DNA of 64,000 nucleotides from Stropharia rugosoannulata (lineage: Eukaryota; Basidiomycota; Agaricomycetes; Agaricales; Strophariaceae): NCBI GenBank assembly GCA_028532985.1, contig JANCIK010000010.1, positions 372,001-436,000 on the forward strand, given 5' to 3'. Below are positions 12,460-22,674 of the stretch, one piece after another (position 1 is the stretch's first letter; each line of letters begins with the position of its first letter). The translations under genes were made by a program, and so were the position numbers. Under the pieces are notes generated by a model, which was given only the letters and a program-made list of their open reading frames with translations, searched no databases and was not told the DNA's origin.

Positions 12460-13880
12460 TCAGTCGCTCAGCGCAGCGAGGTAGCTCTAGAAGCAGAAAA
12501 GAAAAGAAAAACATCAGCAGCTGTCCATCAACCATACTGGTCCGCATAGAGCAACAATCCCCAATACTTTCTGCGTCCAATAAAATTTGAAAAGCTCACC
12601 TCACGCTCCTCCAAGAACTCCAAGTACGCCAACGCCACAGCGATCCAGAAACTCGTCGCCACTCCGAGCGCTCCCTCCTGTACGCCGTCCACCTCCAGGA
12701 CTCCACTGAGTGAGCGAACAGTAAGCAGCGGCGTGGTGTCGTGAAACGTAAGCAGGGGCTTGTTGTGGTGAGGCGCCTGGTAGAGCTGCGGTTGCGTGTG
12801 CGCCTGGGGTTGAGGCTGGGACGACTGGGACGCAGGGAGAAATGCCAGCGTCGATGCACCGGGCTGGATAGTGGCTAAAGAAGCATTCGACGCGTACGGC
12901 GGGGGTGGGGTTGCCGTCCCGTTCGCCTGTGAGTGATGGGAGGATACCACGCCAGAGAGGGTGAACGAGTTATCTGGTACGGGTGTCTGTGCGTGAATAA
13001 ACTGCAGGGCGCGTGAGAGCAGCGACCAGGAAGATTTTGGCTGGTTAGTGAGATCTGTATGCTGTGTAAAGCTGGGAGCGAGGACGAATTGCGTGAGTTG
13101 GGTCCGCGCACTGAGCGGTGTTGACTGAGAAGGCGGGAATACAGGTAACGCAGGCGTAGGCGAGGCCTGAGAGTCCGTTTTAGAAACTCCCGTCGAAGTG
13201 GAGGTAAGCGTGGGGGTAGGTGGGTACGAGTGAGTGCTTGCACTTGTGCTCGAGGACATAGACGTTGACGTGGATAACGACTCGGAAAGTGGACCAGGTT
13301 CATAAGAAGACAAAGGCACCGCAGTCCTCACAGTAAATTCCATGGCTGCCTCTACATGTAATGGCGAGGTAGATAGAACTGGGACTAGCGGAATGAAGAC
13401 ACCACGGGGGAAAGTAGGCGCGCGCAACCGGAGGTACCACCCGCGCAAAGGGCGATGGATCGACCATTCGATGCGCCCTGTCGCGTTGTGCTTTTGATAC
13501 GATGGGTGTAAAACGAAAGATAAATACGAAGATCAGAACGGAAGAGAGACAGATGCGCACCACAAGGTTTTCTACGATTTCGTCGTCGGCAAGAAACCGT
13601 TCCTAGCAGAATATGAGTTTACACATTACTCAGATCCACAGCCATATCTCGGCACGCATGCTCGGAAAAGCTAACTTACCTTATACCAAACAACCTTGCC
13701 TGAGTGTTCCTCAGCAACCGTTACGCGCATATCCTGCAGCACGTCTGTCCTAGCCACTTTTCTGTCAGCTCGCCCGTGAGCCAACATGGGCATAAGGGAG
13801 ACTCACGTTTGAACGACATAGCGAGCTAACATTGTAGCCGACTTTGATGGACCTGCCTGGCTCGGATTTGGTGTATTCAT
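12460..13880 (-). CDS. Conserved fungal protein of unknown function
   Basis: Exons read as 13880-13807, 13749-13680, 13602-~13560, ~13485-12600 and 12486-12460. The short last exon adds SYLAALSD and the stop; it is reached through a 113-nt intron whose acceptor follows a long pyrimidine tract. The protein begins MNTPNPSQAGPSK. It has an N-terminal conserved-looking block (VTVAEEHSGKVVWYKERFLADDEIVENL, then RPLRGWYLRLRAPTFPRGVFIPL), a long Ser/Thr/Pro-rich disordered middle, and a C-terminal helix-like block (GVATSFWIAVALAYLEFLEERE). The third intron near 13485-13560 is the weak point: a plain GT donor does not keep frame, so a GC donor is possible. I recognise no domain and assign no function. 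Confidence 0.65.
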
Positions 13881-14155
13881 AGTCAGTTGGAGAGTACAGT
13901 GAGCGGAGTCTGTCGTTGTCTGTGGCAGTAAGAATCAAGCGCGTACGACATTCACAATGATGCCAAGCCGTATGTTATTTGTCTACATTGTGAAAACCAA
14001 ACAACGCGCTCCCGGCCCCTGAATGAACCTGCTATGATCACCACTGTCGTTGACCAAGCGTTGTATGACTCATTTTCTGGAAAGCTTTGAACAAGCTTTG
14101 AACAATAAATCCATCAATGGTAGGACAGCGACGAGAGCACGATTTCCCCGTACTA

Positions 14156-14909
14156 TGGTGCAACAGGCCTAGTCACCACATATTTAGAACAAGAAATATC
14201 CCACGCGGGGAATTTACCCTTTTCCTTAGTTACTTGGCCAAAATGATCCTTTTGTAATTACCTACCAAACCCCCAGAGCATTTGTTGATTGGTCAAAAAC
14301 TGGGCAAGCTATAAAATTTGACCAACCCGAATTTGGCCAGATAAGATTATCTGGCCAAATATAGTAATATCGGCTAGATTATGATTATCTAATCATACGC
14401 ACATGACATGTAATAGTTATCTCGAGGCTATCTACAAGCTATCTACTGGTCGAAACGACGTGCAAGAGACTCTGGAACACGTCTATGAGACTTGTACTTC
14501 TTTGAACTGAATTTCTGCACTTCAAACTGTGCATCCTTTGCATTTAATCCACTGCGATAGACCCCCATCCACCTGATCATATGGTGCTCCTATTTTCGGA
14601 TAGTATCAATGTTGACAGATTCAAGTGCTTTTGGAAGATTTTCTTTCAGTGTTGAGAAGGTGTAATCACAGTTGTTGCGAAGATATTTCTTTGTTGCACC
14701 CCGGAGTCTATAGGCTGTAGCCGCAATCTAATCTTATCTATGTAATCTCTCATTATTGCTCCCTTCTTACACATCTGGCAGTGTCGCAATTTAGCGCAAA
14801 ATGCCAGCCTTTGCATTTCTAACAAAACTAACAACTTTCTACAATTTTTTTTTTTTGGCCACCAATTTGGCCACTGTCCAAACATGTGGTGACTAGGCCT
14901 GTTGCACCA
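14156..14909. mobile_element. Tc1/mariner-type deletion derivative with 26-bp perfect TIRs
   Basis: Bases 14156-14181 and 14884-14909 are perfect inverted repeats of 26 bp, beginning TGGTGCAACAGGCC. Both sides are flanked by TA (14154-14155 and 14910-14911), the target duplication of Tc1/mariner elements. The interior (702 bp) keeps only the 3' end of a transposase gene, so the element is non-autonomous. Confidence 0.88.
14443..14703 (-). pseudogene. Transposase C-terminal remnant inside the Tc1/mariner-type element
   Basis: The reverse strand reads GATKKYLRNNCDYTFSTLKE..., then an in-frame TAG after DTIRK, then EHHMIRWMGVYRSGLN and KYKSHRRVPESLARRFD to a stop. This is the usual C-terminal tail of DDE transposases common in Agaricomycetes. 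The catalytic part is missing and the remnant is disrupted. Confidence 0.75.
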
Positions 14910-15206
14910 TACAAGGTTGAACAAGAGGTCCGCTTGGCGTTCTGACGGTATACTAGACTCTATGCGGACGCTAGAAAGCTGTTGATAGGTATGACGCGCT
15001 TTATGCGCGCGTGGAACTGCTCATCATAGAGTATGTATATGAGTACTTGTGTGGTTGGTCAGATCGATTCAGGTTGGACTCTGGAGCAAGTCGGAGATTT
15101 GTTTGGTCTTCCGGCCCCTGCAAAGCAGCCGGGCTGATCCGCGCCGTACGCGTTGCGTGACGTTCCGCTGTTCCTGAACACGGTCATACCATTTGCTCAT
15201 CTCTCT

Positions 15207-17994
15207 ATGCCGCCAGGCCCTGCCTACAACTGGCTGTGCGTCCTCACATCAACCGCGGAAATCATATCCCTTGCAGCGCAATACAAAGCAGCACAGGTAG
15301 CACCAAAAGTTGTCGGCGCGTACCTTCATCCAAGGAAACGGCGACGGGTGGAAGACTTGGGGGCGTACAGCGGATGGGACAGTACCCTCGCGAGTACGCG
15401 ACCAAGGGCTAGTCAGACTGCCTCTAGCCAGGGAGCCTTCCTACCACCAGGCGAACTTCATGAGAATACCCAGCAGGAGTCCAAACATATTTACGTGGAC
15501 GTTGCTTCAGGAGGCCAGAGTGTGAACAGGAACATTGTGAGTTTTCGGTCGCAGTGCTACCCGTTATGTCTTGAACATTGATTTGTGAAGCTATCCTCAA
15601 ACGAAAAGGCTTATAACAATGAGCCGCCGACACCTTCAGTGATAGAAAGCTATACGACGAAAGAAGTGGGTGGAATCCAATAATGCACTTGTGTATGCGT
15701 TCACATTTGTTCCCAGACCTTTCACGCTTCCGACCTAAACACCAAATACGATAACCCTATCCCAGCGGATGCACGCTTGACCGTGAGCTTCGTTCAAACC
15801 AAATCCCCGTGCAAATTCTGAAGGTTCCGAAGGATCATGACGTTCAGTCGCTTCCAATCGCAGAAAACGTCGGACCGCTTGCTGGTGCACCGACGGAGAA
15901 ACCTACTGAGCTTGCTTCTGTCGCAGAAGTAACCCTGCCCAAAGATGTCAACATGGTAAGCGTCATGATTAGTGTCTACATTACTTGTGAGTGTTCCAGC
16001 AGTTCTGAACTGCCAATTTCTATCCAGGTTCACGAGGAAGATTATCAGCCCATTAAGCGCAGCCTTCAGTCTTCTAAGGTCCCGTCCTCACGAATCGGAC
16101 GTCTATTCCACTACGGAGGTTTGTACTTTATACGCTATAAGGCTGTAATCATGTCCGCTAATCTTTCATTTTTAGGACTTGCTGCCTCACTTGGCTATGG
16201 CGCAGCATCCGAAGTTCTACGGAGGACAGGAGCAGGCGGGGACACTTCGTCTTCAGTGATGATGACTGAAGCGAATGTAAAGCGCCTGGTTTCGAAGCTT
16301 TCACAGATGCGTGGGGCGGCGTTGAAGCTCGGCCAGTTCATGAGCATCCAGGGTAATCTCCCTTTGCTCGCGAATTTGTATCAGCATAGCTAAGAGATTG
16401 ACGGGACTCGTGTAACAGATACGCACGTTCTTCCCCCGGAAATTGACAAGATATTCCGTCGCGTGCAAGACAGTGCGCATTACATGCCTGATTGGCAACT
16501 GGAGGTGAGCATATCCGTCTCTGTTTTCTGTTCTTCCACCAGTTTCTTACCATCCCCTGCTGCACTCTCGCTACTAGCAAGCCATGTCCGCTGCGCTCGG
16601 TCCATATTGGCAGAATAATTTTGTCTCGTTTGACCGTATCCCTTTTGCCGCGGCGTCTATCGGGCAAGTCCATACAGCTGTCCTCTCAGCCACAGTATCC
16701 GCGACGGGGAAAGACGAACGGGTAGCGGTGAAAGTCCAGTTCCCGAATATCGTTAATTCTATCGAAAGCGACCTCGGGTACATCAAGATTCTTCTGACTG
16801 CGGGGAAGTTGTTACCCAAGGGACTGTTCTTAGACAAGACTATACAGGTATATTCTATTCGATATCTTTTAGTGGCGTCACGTTTATTCATTTTTTCAAT
16901 GTAAACACTGCAGGCAATGAAGACGGAGCTCGCAGATGAATGTAATTATGTTCGGGAAGCCGAATTTCTCCGACGTTTTGGGTCGCCAGAATACTTGGGC
17001 AATGACCCCCGGTTTAAGGTTCCCTGGGTGTGGGACGGGAGCACCAAGACAGTCCTTGTCATGGAACGCGTTGATGGGGTGAGCGTCGGGGAGGCAAATG
17101 CAATGCGGATCAGTGAGCGGGATCGTGTAGACGTATGTCAATCTTCATCCCTGCGAGAACTACGCATGTGCTGACGGCCCTCCACAGATAGCCACACGGG
17201 TTATTGAACTGTGTCTCAAGGAGCTGTTCGAATTCCGTACCATGCAGACGGACCCGAATTGGACCAACTTTCTGTGGAATGCAAAGACACGGCAGGTTCG
17301 TGGATCTTCCCTCATTCCAACCCAATCGGCGAACTTATATATGTGTAGATTGAATTGGTGGACTTTGGTGCGACTCGCACGTATTCAAAGGAATTCATGG
17401 ATAGTTGGTATACCATCCTCCAAGCGGCGACGCAAGGAAATCGGGAGGCTTGTATTGAGGCGAGCCTGAAGATAGGATACCTAACCGGTGAGGAAAATGA
17501 AGTGAGTTCTTTGAGTGATTTGAAACTATCATTTTCCGTTCGGTTCTCCTAGTCTATATGCTGATATTCTATTTCCTTTCAGATAATGCTCGACGCTCAT
17601 GTTCAGTCATTGACACTCCTTGCTACACCTTTCAAATACGATACGCCTCAGCCCTTCTCATTTGGGGAGAGGAGCCAATGGACTGAGATTACAGCAGCAA
17701 TCCGCGACCAGATTCCGGTAATGCTCCAGCACCGGTTGACACCGCCCCCAAAAGAGACTTATAGTCTGAATCGGTGAGTCTCGAGTTCCGTTCCTTCATT
17801 TTATGACCTTTCTCGCCCGATGGGCTATGTTTTTTGGAATCATGAAATGCCTTGAATCGGACTGACAACATGGTTTTCACTCTCACAGTAAACTAAGCGG
17901 TTCATTCCTTCTTGCTTCGAGACTTGGGGCAAGCGTCGAAACGAAGACGATATGGGACAAGATCGTGGGCAAATACAGCTTAGGAACTGTTTAG
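15207..17994 (+). CDS. COQ8: Atypical kinase COQ8 (ABC1/UbiB/ADCK family), coenzyme Q biosynthesis
   Basis: Mitochondrial ATPase/kinase-like protein that supports assembly of the coenzyme Q synthesis complex. Exons: 15207-15536, 15609-15665, 15717-15782, 15824-15955, 16028-16118, 16176-16352, 16419-16504, 16578-16847, 16914-17132, 17188-17295, 17349-17501, 17583-17773, 17889-17994. The sum is 1986 nt (661 aa), frame-consistent. Diagnostic motifs: the KxGQ signature in GAALKLGQFMSIQ, the Ala-rich loop FAAASIGQVH, the beta-strand Lys in VAVKVQFP, ECNYVREAEF, the catalytic-loop Asn in QTDPNWTNFLWN, and the metal-binding motif in ELVDFGATRTY. The first in-frame ATG follows an upstream stop-free stretch lacking Met. 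The 41-nt intron 15783-15823 is short; an acceptor at 15832 also keeps frame. The residues before KxGQ are poorly conserved and act as a mitochondrial targeting and linker region in this family. Confidence 0.95.
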
Positions 17995-18113
17995 TTCTAT
18001 CTGCTACTCGACAGACTCAACTCGGTGAGTAATCGGATTATAAATATGACCGATAGGCATGTAACTTATGTTGGTAATAAAGATAGTAGACTAACGAAGC
18101 AATAACCATTAAA

Positions 18114-18857
18114 TCAGGAACTTTTTGAGACTAGGCACCCTGCAGCGACGTTTTGCGACTCTTGCGATTCCCGAAGAGCACAAACAGCAGCCAGGATATG
18201 CAGCCCGACGTTAGCAGGGGGACGCCCAGGACCCAGCAGTATTGCTGGGTGCGATTGGGCTACTGGTTCTGATAGTCTCGGTTTTTTCATGTTTAAATCA
18301 GTCCTAACGATATCTGCGACGCTGGCCAGCCATTTCAAGGCATACGGGGACTCTGGGATTTGGCCATCGGCGAATGGACTGGGAAGAATTATTCGATATG
18401 TGCCGTTACTTTTGCTGTCGGTCCGCACAGTCTCCTCTGGCTCACTCTTATGCCTTTGAATCGAACTCGTTGGCTCATCAAGAGGCTTCGATAGGACGTC
18501 TTTAACGGTCCTCTTACGTGGTTTTGTTACTTTGGGTGCCACTGGCTCGATGGCGTTGGCTTTCCGGTTTGTCGCGGATCGCAGGATGCGCTGGCTATGG
18601 TCCACAGTGGTGACCCGTGAGCGCTTTTTAACGCGGCCATTATCAGTGGCCTCATGTGAAGTTGAACTGTTTGGCAGATCATTCTCTTCTTCGTTGCAAC
18701 CCCGTTTGAGTGGCGAACGTTTTTTAGAGGTGCCGCTCTCTGACGCCTCGGGTGGCACAGGTGTTTTGCACTTGGATGCTGCAGTCGAAGACTCAGCGAC
18801 TACCGTCGTCGGGCGGGGTGCGATAGAACGGTCTGTACTCGACGCATCAGGATACAC
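18114..18857 (-). CDS. Hypothetical basic, Ser/Lys-rich protein (possible exon of a larger gene)
   Basis: Open frame of 247 codons ending just downstream of COQ8 on the opposite strand. It has several basic clusters resembling nuclear localisation signals (KKRSPLKR, VKKRSR, KPRKRTVK) and a C-terminal segment ESPYALKWLASVADIV followed by a helix-rich end. The ORF opens on GTG with an upstream in-frame stop, so an upstream exon is needed or the gene is partial. No domain is recognised. The coding call rests on frame length and composition only. Confidence 0.4.
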   Translation of the reverse strand: MYPDASSTDRSIAPRPTTVVAESSTAASKCKTPVPPEASESGTSKKRSPLKRGCNEEENDLPNSSTSHEATDNGRVKKRSRVTTVDHSQRILRSATNRKANAIEPVAPKVTKPRKRTVKDVLSKPLDEPTSSIQRHKSEPEETVRTDSKSNGTYRIILPSPFADGQIPESPYALKWLASVADIVRTDLNMKKPRLSEPVAQSHPAILLGPGRPPANVGLHILAAVCALRESQESQNVAAGCLVSKSS

Positions 18858-20311
18858 ATCTCAAGACGAAAGTTTCGTTTGAGACGTACACGTTCGGACA
18901 GGTACCGCCTCGTTTAACTGAGTTGCACCAATGTAAGCGCTCATGATGTTCAAGTTTATAGTATATGAGATATTAGTGAGGAAGAAGTAACTGATGTTAC
19001 TCGAGCTAATGTGAGCATCGCTTTTATACAGAAAGTCTCGATACTAACAGTAGTTCGTTCTGAGAAAGATGTGGCCTTGCGACAGGGTCCATTTGGGGCA
19101 ACGTTTTCCATAATTAGTAATGGGTTGCCAAGTACGCCTGAAAATGTGGCCCTGTGTAATGTGGGGGCCAAATGGCAGGCGGTGCCTGCAAGTGGCCCGG
19201 GTACAATTTCAATTTATGTTCAAACAAAAGACATCCCGGCAGTTCTCAACCTGTTTAAACTTGCAAAGTGCTTGGCGGCTTGGTGGTGCAGAGACATAAC
19301 CGTGAGCAAAGATAGGCTGAAAGACAACAATGTTGATGAAATGTCATACTCTATCATATGCCAGTGTATGTCCAGGTCTATTTCTACATCACACTGGCAC
19401 ACGGCCTGTAGATATCCCTGGGTTCCTTATCGCAACTCGTACTAAGTTGAACGACCGTCTCTAGTGTTATACAGTTTTAATTGCTTTTCGGAAAATAAAT
19501 ATTAGCGTTATACCCATTCAATCATACTTGAAGATCTTGAAGCTACGAGACCACAAACCTGAGTAAAGATGCCGTTAGAGTCTGCTTGTTAATTTTGTGG
19601 TTGATGTTATTATTGGCCGTTCGCAAGAAAGAGCGCACATGAACTTGACGTGAACGCAATGCGTTCGTCAACCTTTAACTTCACCCTTCGCGCGTTGGCA
19701 CGACGAGTTTTTTCAGGGAAAGTTAAGGGACACTTCTTCTCGCATGCCCTATTATGGAAAGCTCACGCTCCTCCAACCGACCCCAGGTTATATCAAGATG
19801 TTTGTACTAATGCCCAATAAAAGTATTAATAAAACATAGACGGACAAAACAATGTCACATACAGCGTACATACAATGTACTAGCTAGCACTAGTACTACA
19901 ATAATCAGGGGGAAAATAAAGTAGTTAACACAGGGTATAGAAGAGAAGATGCATATAATAAATCAGCAAAGTAATCTCCCCGACGACGTGAGTACGAATG
20001 TTTTGTTTTTTAGATTCACACTCAAGTCAGTGAAGTTAGTCATTGGCCTGCAGGGTGGAATATGAATATGAGTACGGCATTCACCTAGAGTCTGGACCAT
20101 ATTCAGCGTTCATGGGATACTCGAATACTTCGTCAGAACCCATTGTCTATCTATAGCTTTGTTGCATTTGCACATCCGCTTCAACATTTTGAACTTCACG
20201 TAATTGAGGTCTTGCGAAATCTACCTGCAGCCATGCGCGTGCAGTAGCGTCGGCCAGCGGGTTGCTACCGACGTTTACAGCTTTGAATGCAACACACTTC
20301 GACTCCGAGTG
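18858..20311. other. intergenic, contains one copy of an 89-bp dispersed repeat
   Basis: No gene supported. The ORF at 19011-19445 spans the repeat at 19230-19318 and shows no family motif. The stretch 19700-20200 is AT-rich with no recognised feature. Confidence 0.5.
19230..19318 (+). repeat. dispersed repeat, copy 1 (pair with 57241-57329)
   Basis: Near-identical over about 89 bp to 57241-57329 on the same strand, including CTTGCAAAGTGCTTGGCGGC and CAGAGACATAACCGTGAGCA. Flanks are unrelated. Confidence 0.8.
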
Positions 20312-21598
20312 CTATGTCTTGCGTCGACGCTTGGTCTTCGGTTTTCTGGATGGACCCTCGTACGACGCCTTCCAGTTTACTTCTTTGGGCAGGGAAGCTG
20401 CTAACCGTAACGGTGAGGTGCTGCTCTCCGCGGAGATGGTCGCGTCTTGGTGCTGCTGATCAAAATAGAGGTGCTGGGGTAGCTGTGGCTTTTCTGCCAT
20501 CGACGCGCTCGAATCGAAGACGTGCGTGTTGGGCACGGTCGGCAGGGACTTGGGCGCAGGGCGGATGACAAACTGGGCACCCTCAGCGCTAGAATTCACG
20601 ACGGACTTGGGACCGAACTTCGTTTTGAGCGTTGTTGGGTCGACAATTACCGTGGGCTGCTCCAGCGGTGGTATTTGCAGCGGGATATCTTGTGGGCGGC
20701 TGTAGTTGGAACTACTCAACGCATCGCTGGCCTCGATATCCAGTTCAAACGTGCGTACCTTCCGTTTCCCTAGCGATACCTCGCTGGGAAACTCTCCACC
20801 TTGTACACCTATCTTTTCTCCTCGTTCTGGACCGCTTAATTGGAGGTGATACGCACCCGATGCGCCTTCGACAGCCAATTCCTCAGCTGGCTCTCTCTTC
20901 GCGTCTTGTGGCGAGTGCCAGGCTGGCTGTTGACTGCACGAGTCCGGTAGGGGAGAGCTCCAGTTGTGTGGCGGTAGTGGCGGGAGTTCTACATCTTCCT
21001 CAAAAGGGGAATGAACCACGTCCAACGAGCAGTAACTGTCTGTGGGACGGTTTAAACTCTCAGGACACGAGTCTGTCATAAAAAGGCCACTTGGACCTGG
21101 GGTCGAAGGCGAAGATTCTTTCTGAAATCTCTTATCGGGGCGCTCAGTGTCGTTAGACGCTGCCGTAGCGCACGTCTGGTGTTGTTGAAAATCCCTTTTC
21201 TCTTCAAGGTCGTTGTTGACGCCGTTGCTGAGGTTGTTTATAGTCAGCGGCTTGCAAAACTTCTTCCTTCGGATGCGGGGCCAACTCGAATGAAAAAGCG
21301 GACGCAGTGCTTGAGGATGTTCTGTACTGCTAGAACCTTGACTTGAACCCAGGGGGGCTGGGTTAGATGGCGCAGTTTTCACTGGTCTGTCTTTCAGGAA
21401 AGGTGGCTCAACACCCATCTCGCTCTCTGCAGACGCGCATGCGTCGCCTTGCAATGTCCCATACCCGTCTGGGTGTTCAACAGATTTGGATTTTGCGATG
21501 CGCATGAGCTTTCTCGGATGATTCTTGCCCAATGTTGAAGCGGAATTTGGAGTTGAAGCGGAACTGGCAGAGTGTGGAGACGAGGAGCGCTGCGGCAT
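20312..21598 (-). CDS. Hypothetical disordered protein P1 (duplicated gene, intact copy)
   Basis: Single open exon of 428 codons from the ATG at 21598 (MPQRSSSPHSASS) to a stop at 20312. The frame stays open to about 21790 but without an earlier ATG, and a likely acceptor (CATCGCAG) lies just upstream of the Met, so a 5' exon or UTR intron is probable. The protein is Ser/Pro-rich and acidic in the middle (VELPPLPPHNWSSPLPDSC). It contains KRKVRTFELDIEASDALSSSNYSRPQD and ends in a strongly basic tail (RKPKTKRRRKT). No domain is recognised. A decayed paralogue lies at 49375-51785; comparison shows that blocks around YCSLDVVHSP and PQDIPLQIP survive in both. Confidence 0.65.
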   Translation of the reverse strand: MPQRSSSPHSASSASTPNSASTLGKNHPRKLMRIAKSKSVEHPDGYGTLQGDACASAESEMGVEPPFLKDRPVKTAPSNPAPLGSSQGSSSTEHPQALRPLFHSSWPRIRRKKFCKPLTINNLSNGVNNDLEEKRDFQQHQTCATAASNDTERPDKRFQKESSPSTPGPSGLFMTDSCPESLNRPTDSYCSLDVVHSPFEEDVELPPLPPHNWSSPLPDSCSQQPAWHSPQDAKREPAEELAVEGASGAYHLQLSGPERGEKIGVQGGEFPSEVSLGKRKVRTFELDIEASDALSSSNYSRPQDIPLQIPPLEQPTVIVDPTTLKTKFGPKSVVNSSAEGAQFVIRPAPKSLPTVPNTHVFDSSASMAEKPQLPQHLYFDQQHQDATISAESSTSPLRLAASLPKEVNWKASYEGPSRKPKTKRRRKT

Positions 21599-22674
21599 AC
21601 TTGTAATATCTGCGATGAGTGCGTTGTTCAAGAGTGGCAAGAGCGCAGTAGAGGGACAAGGGTTCGCAACGCCTCCTGGCTTTGTTTTTCCGCGAAAGCG
21701 CTCTCTTCCACAACAAGAAGGATTGTTCCCAAGATCACTGATGTTCCCATGTGCGTATATGTCAACTAATGCCGGAAGGGGAAAGAGCAAAACACGAGCT
21801 TGATGAAAATTTTTAGTTGGTTCTTTCCCAACTTCTTTCCTTCCATATGAAAGTCTTTACAGTTCAATTTTTTACCATATCCCACTGCGCCGCGTTATCC
21901 TAACTGAAGCCGTTTCTGCGTGCGCCTCGGTGGCTCAAGCGCACGGTCTATTCCTGTCTTTATTCTGGCCTTTAACGGCAGCTATCACGGGCCCTGCATG
22001 TTAGAGGGTAGATTAATCTATCATCAGCGAGCAACAGGCAGCAGGCAGCCTCGTAAGTAACAGCTTTTAACATATCAACAACAAGACTGCCCGAGAAAGA
22101 AGAACTCCCACACAGCTCTCAATTAGGCAAGTGCGTAGATACGCGTGGGATATTGATACCGCCCTACCGGCTGTCCTTTTGTCAGCGCAACATTCAAAAT
22201 GGACGAAAGACCCATTCTAAAAGCTACATTAAGACTAGACAACCCATCTCTGCGTGGAGTCTTCTTCCTTTCGAGACGTCAAGCGCAGTGCGCGTTGAGA
22301 AATACAAATCGGATGGCGGGAGAGGCACGCAGCGGGACGCAATCAAGTAAATACCGGCATGACAACGGCAGGGTGTTGCTCTTTGCTTAGACTTACTAGT
22401 ATAGCGACTATGTATGCATCTGAAATAAAAATAGGTGTTTGACCCAACCCTATGAAAACGGCTATAATCCCAAACTCTACACTCATTCTTCGTGATCCTT
22501 TCGTACTCGGACAACTAATACAACAATCTGTACGTACGTATGTAAGTAATAAAAATACAGAAGTATACTCTACAATATATACCATCACCGACTCATCCTA
22601 CAGCCCCGAGCCCCGAGCCCCTACAATTACCTAGTCACCCTACTGAAGTCAATTAATTACATGGTCACAGCAAT
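21599..22674. other. upstream region of P1 plus intergenic spacer
   Basis: About 21800-22085 is shared with 51490-51785, so the P1 duplication included upstream DNA. From 22086 to 22674 nothing is supported; a TACGTACGTATG run lies near 22530. Confidence 0.6.
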
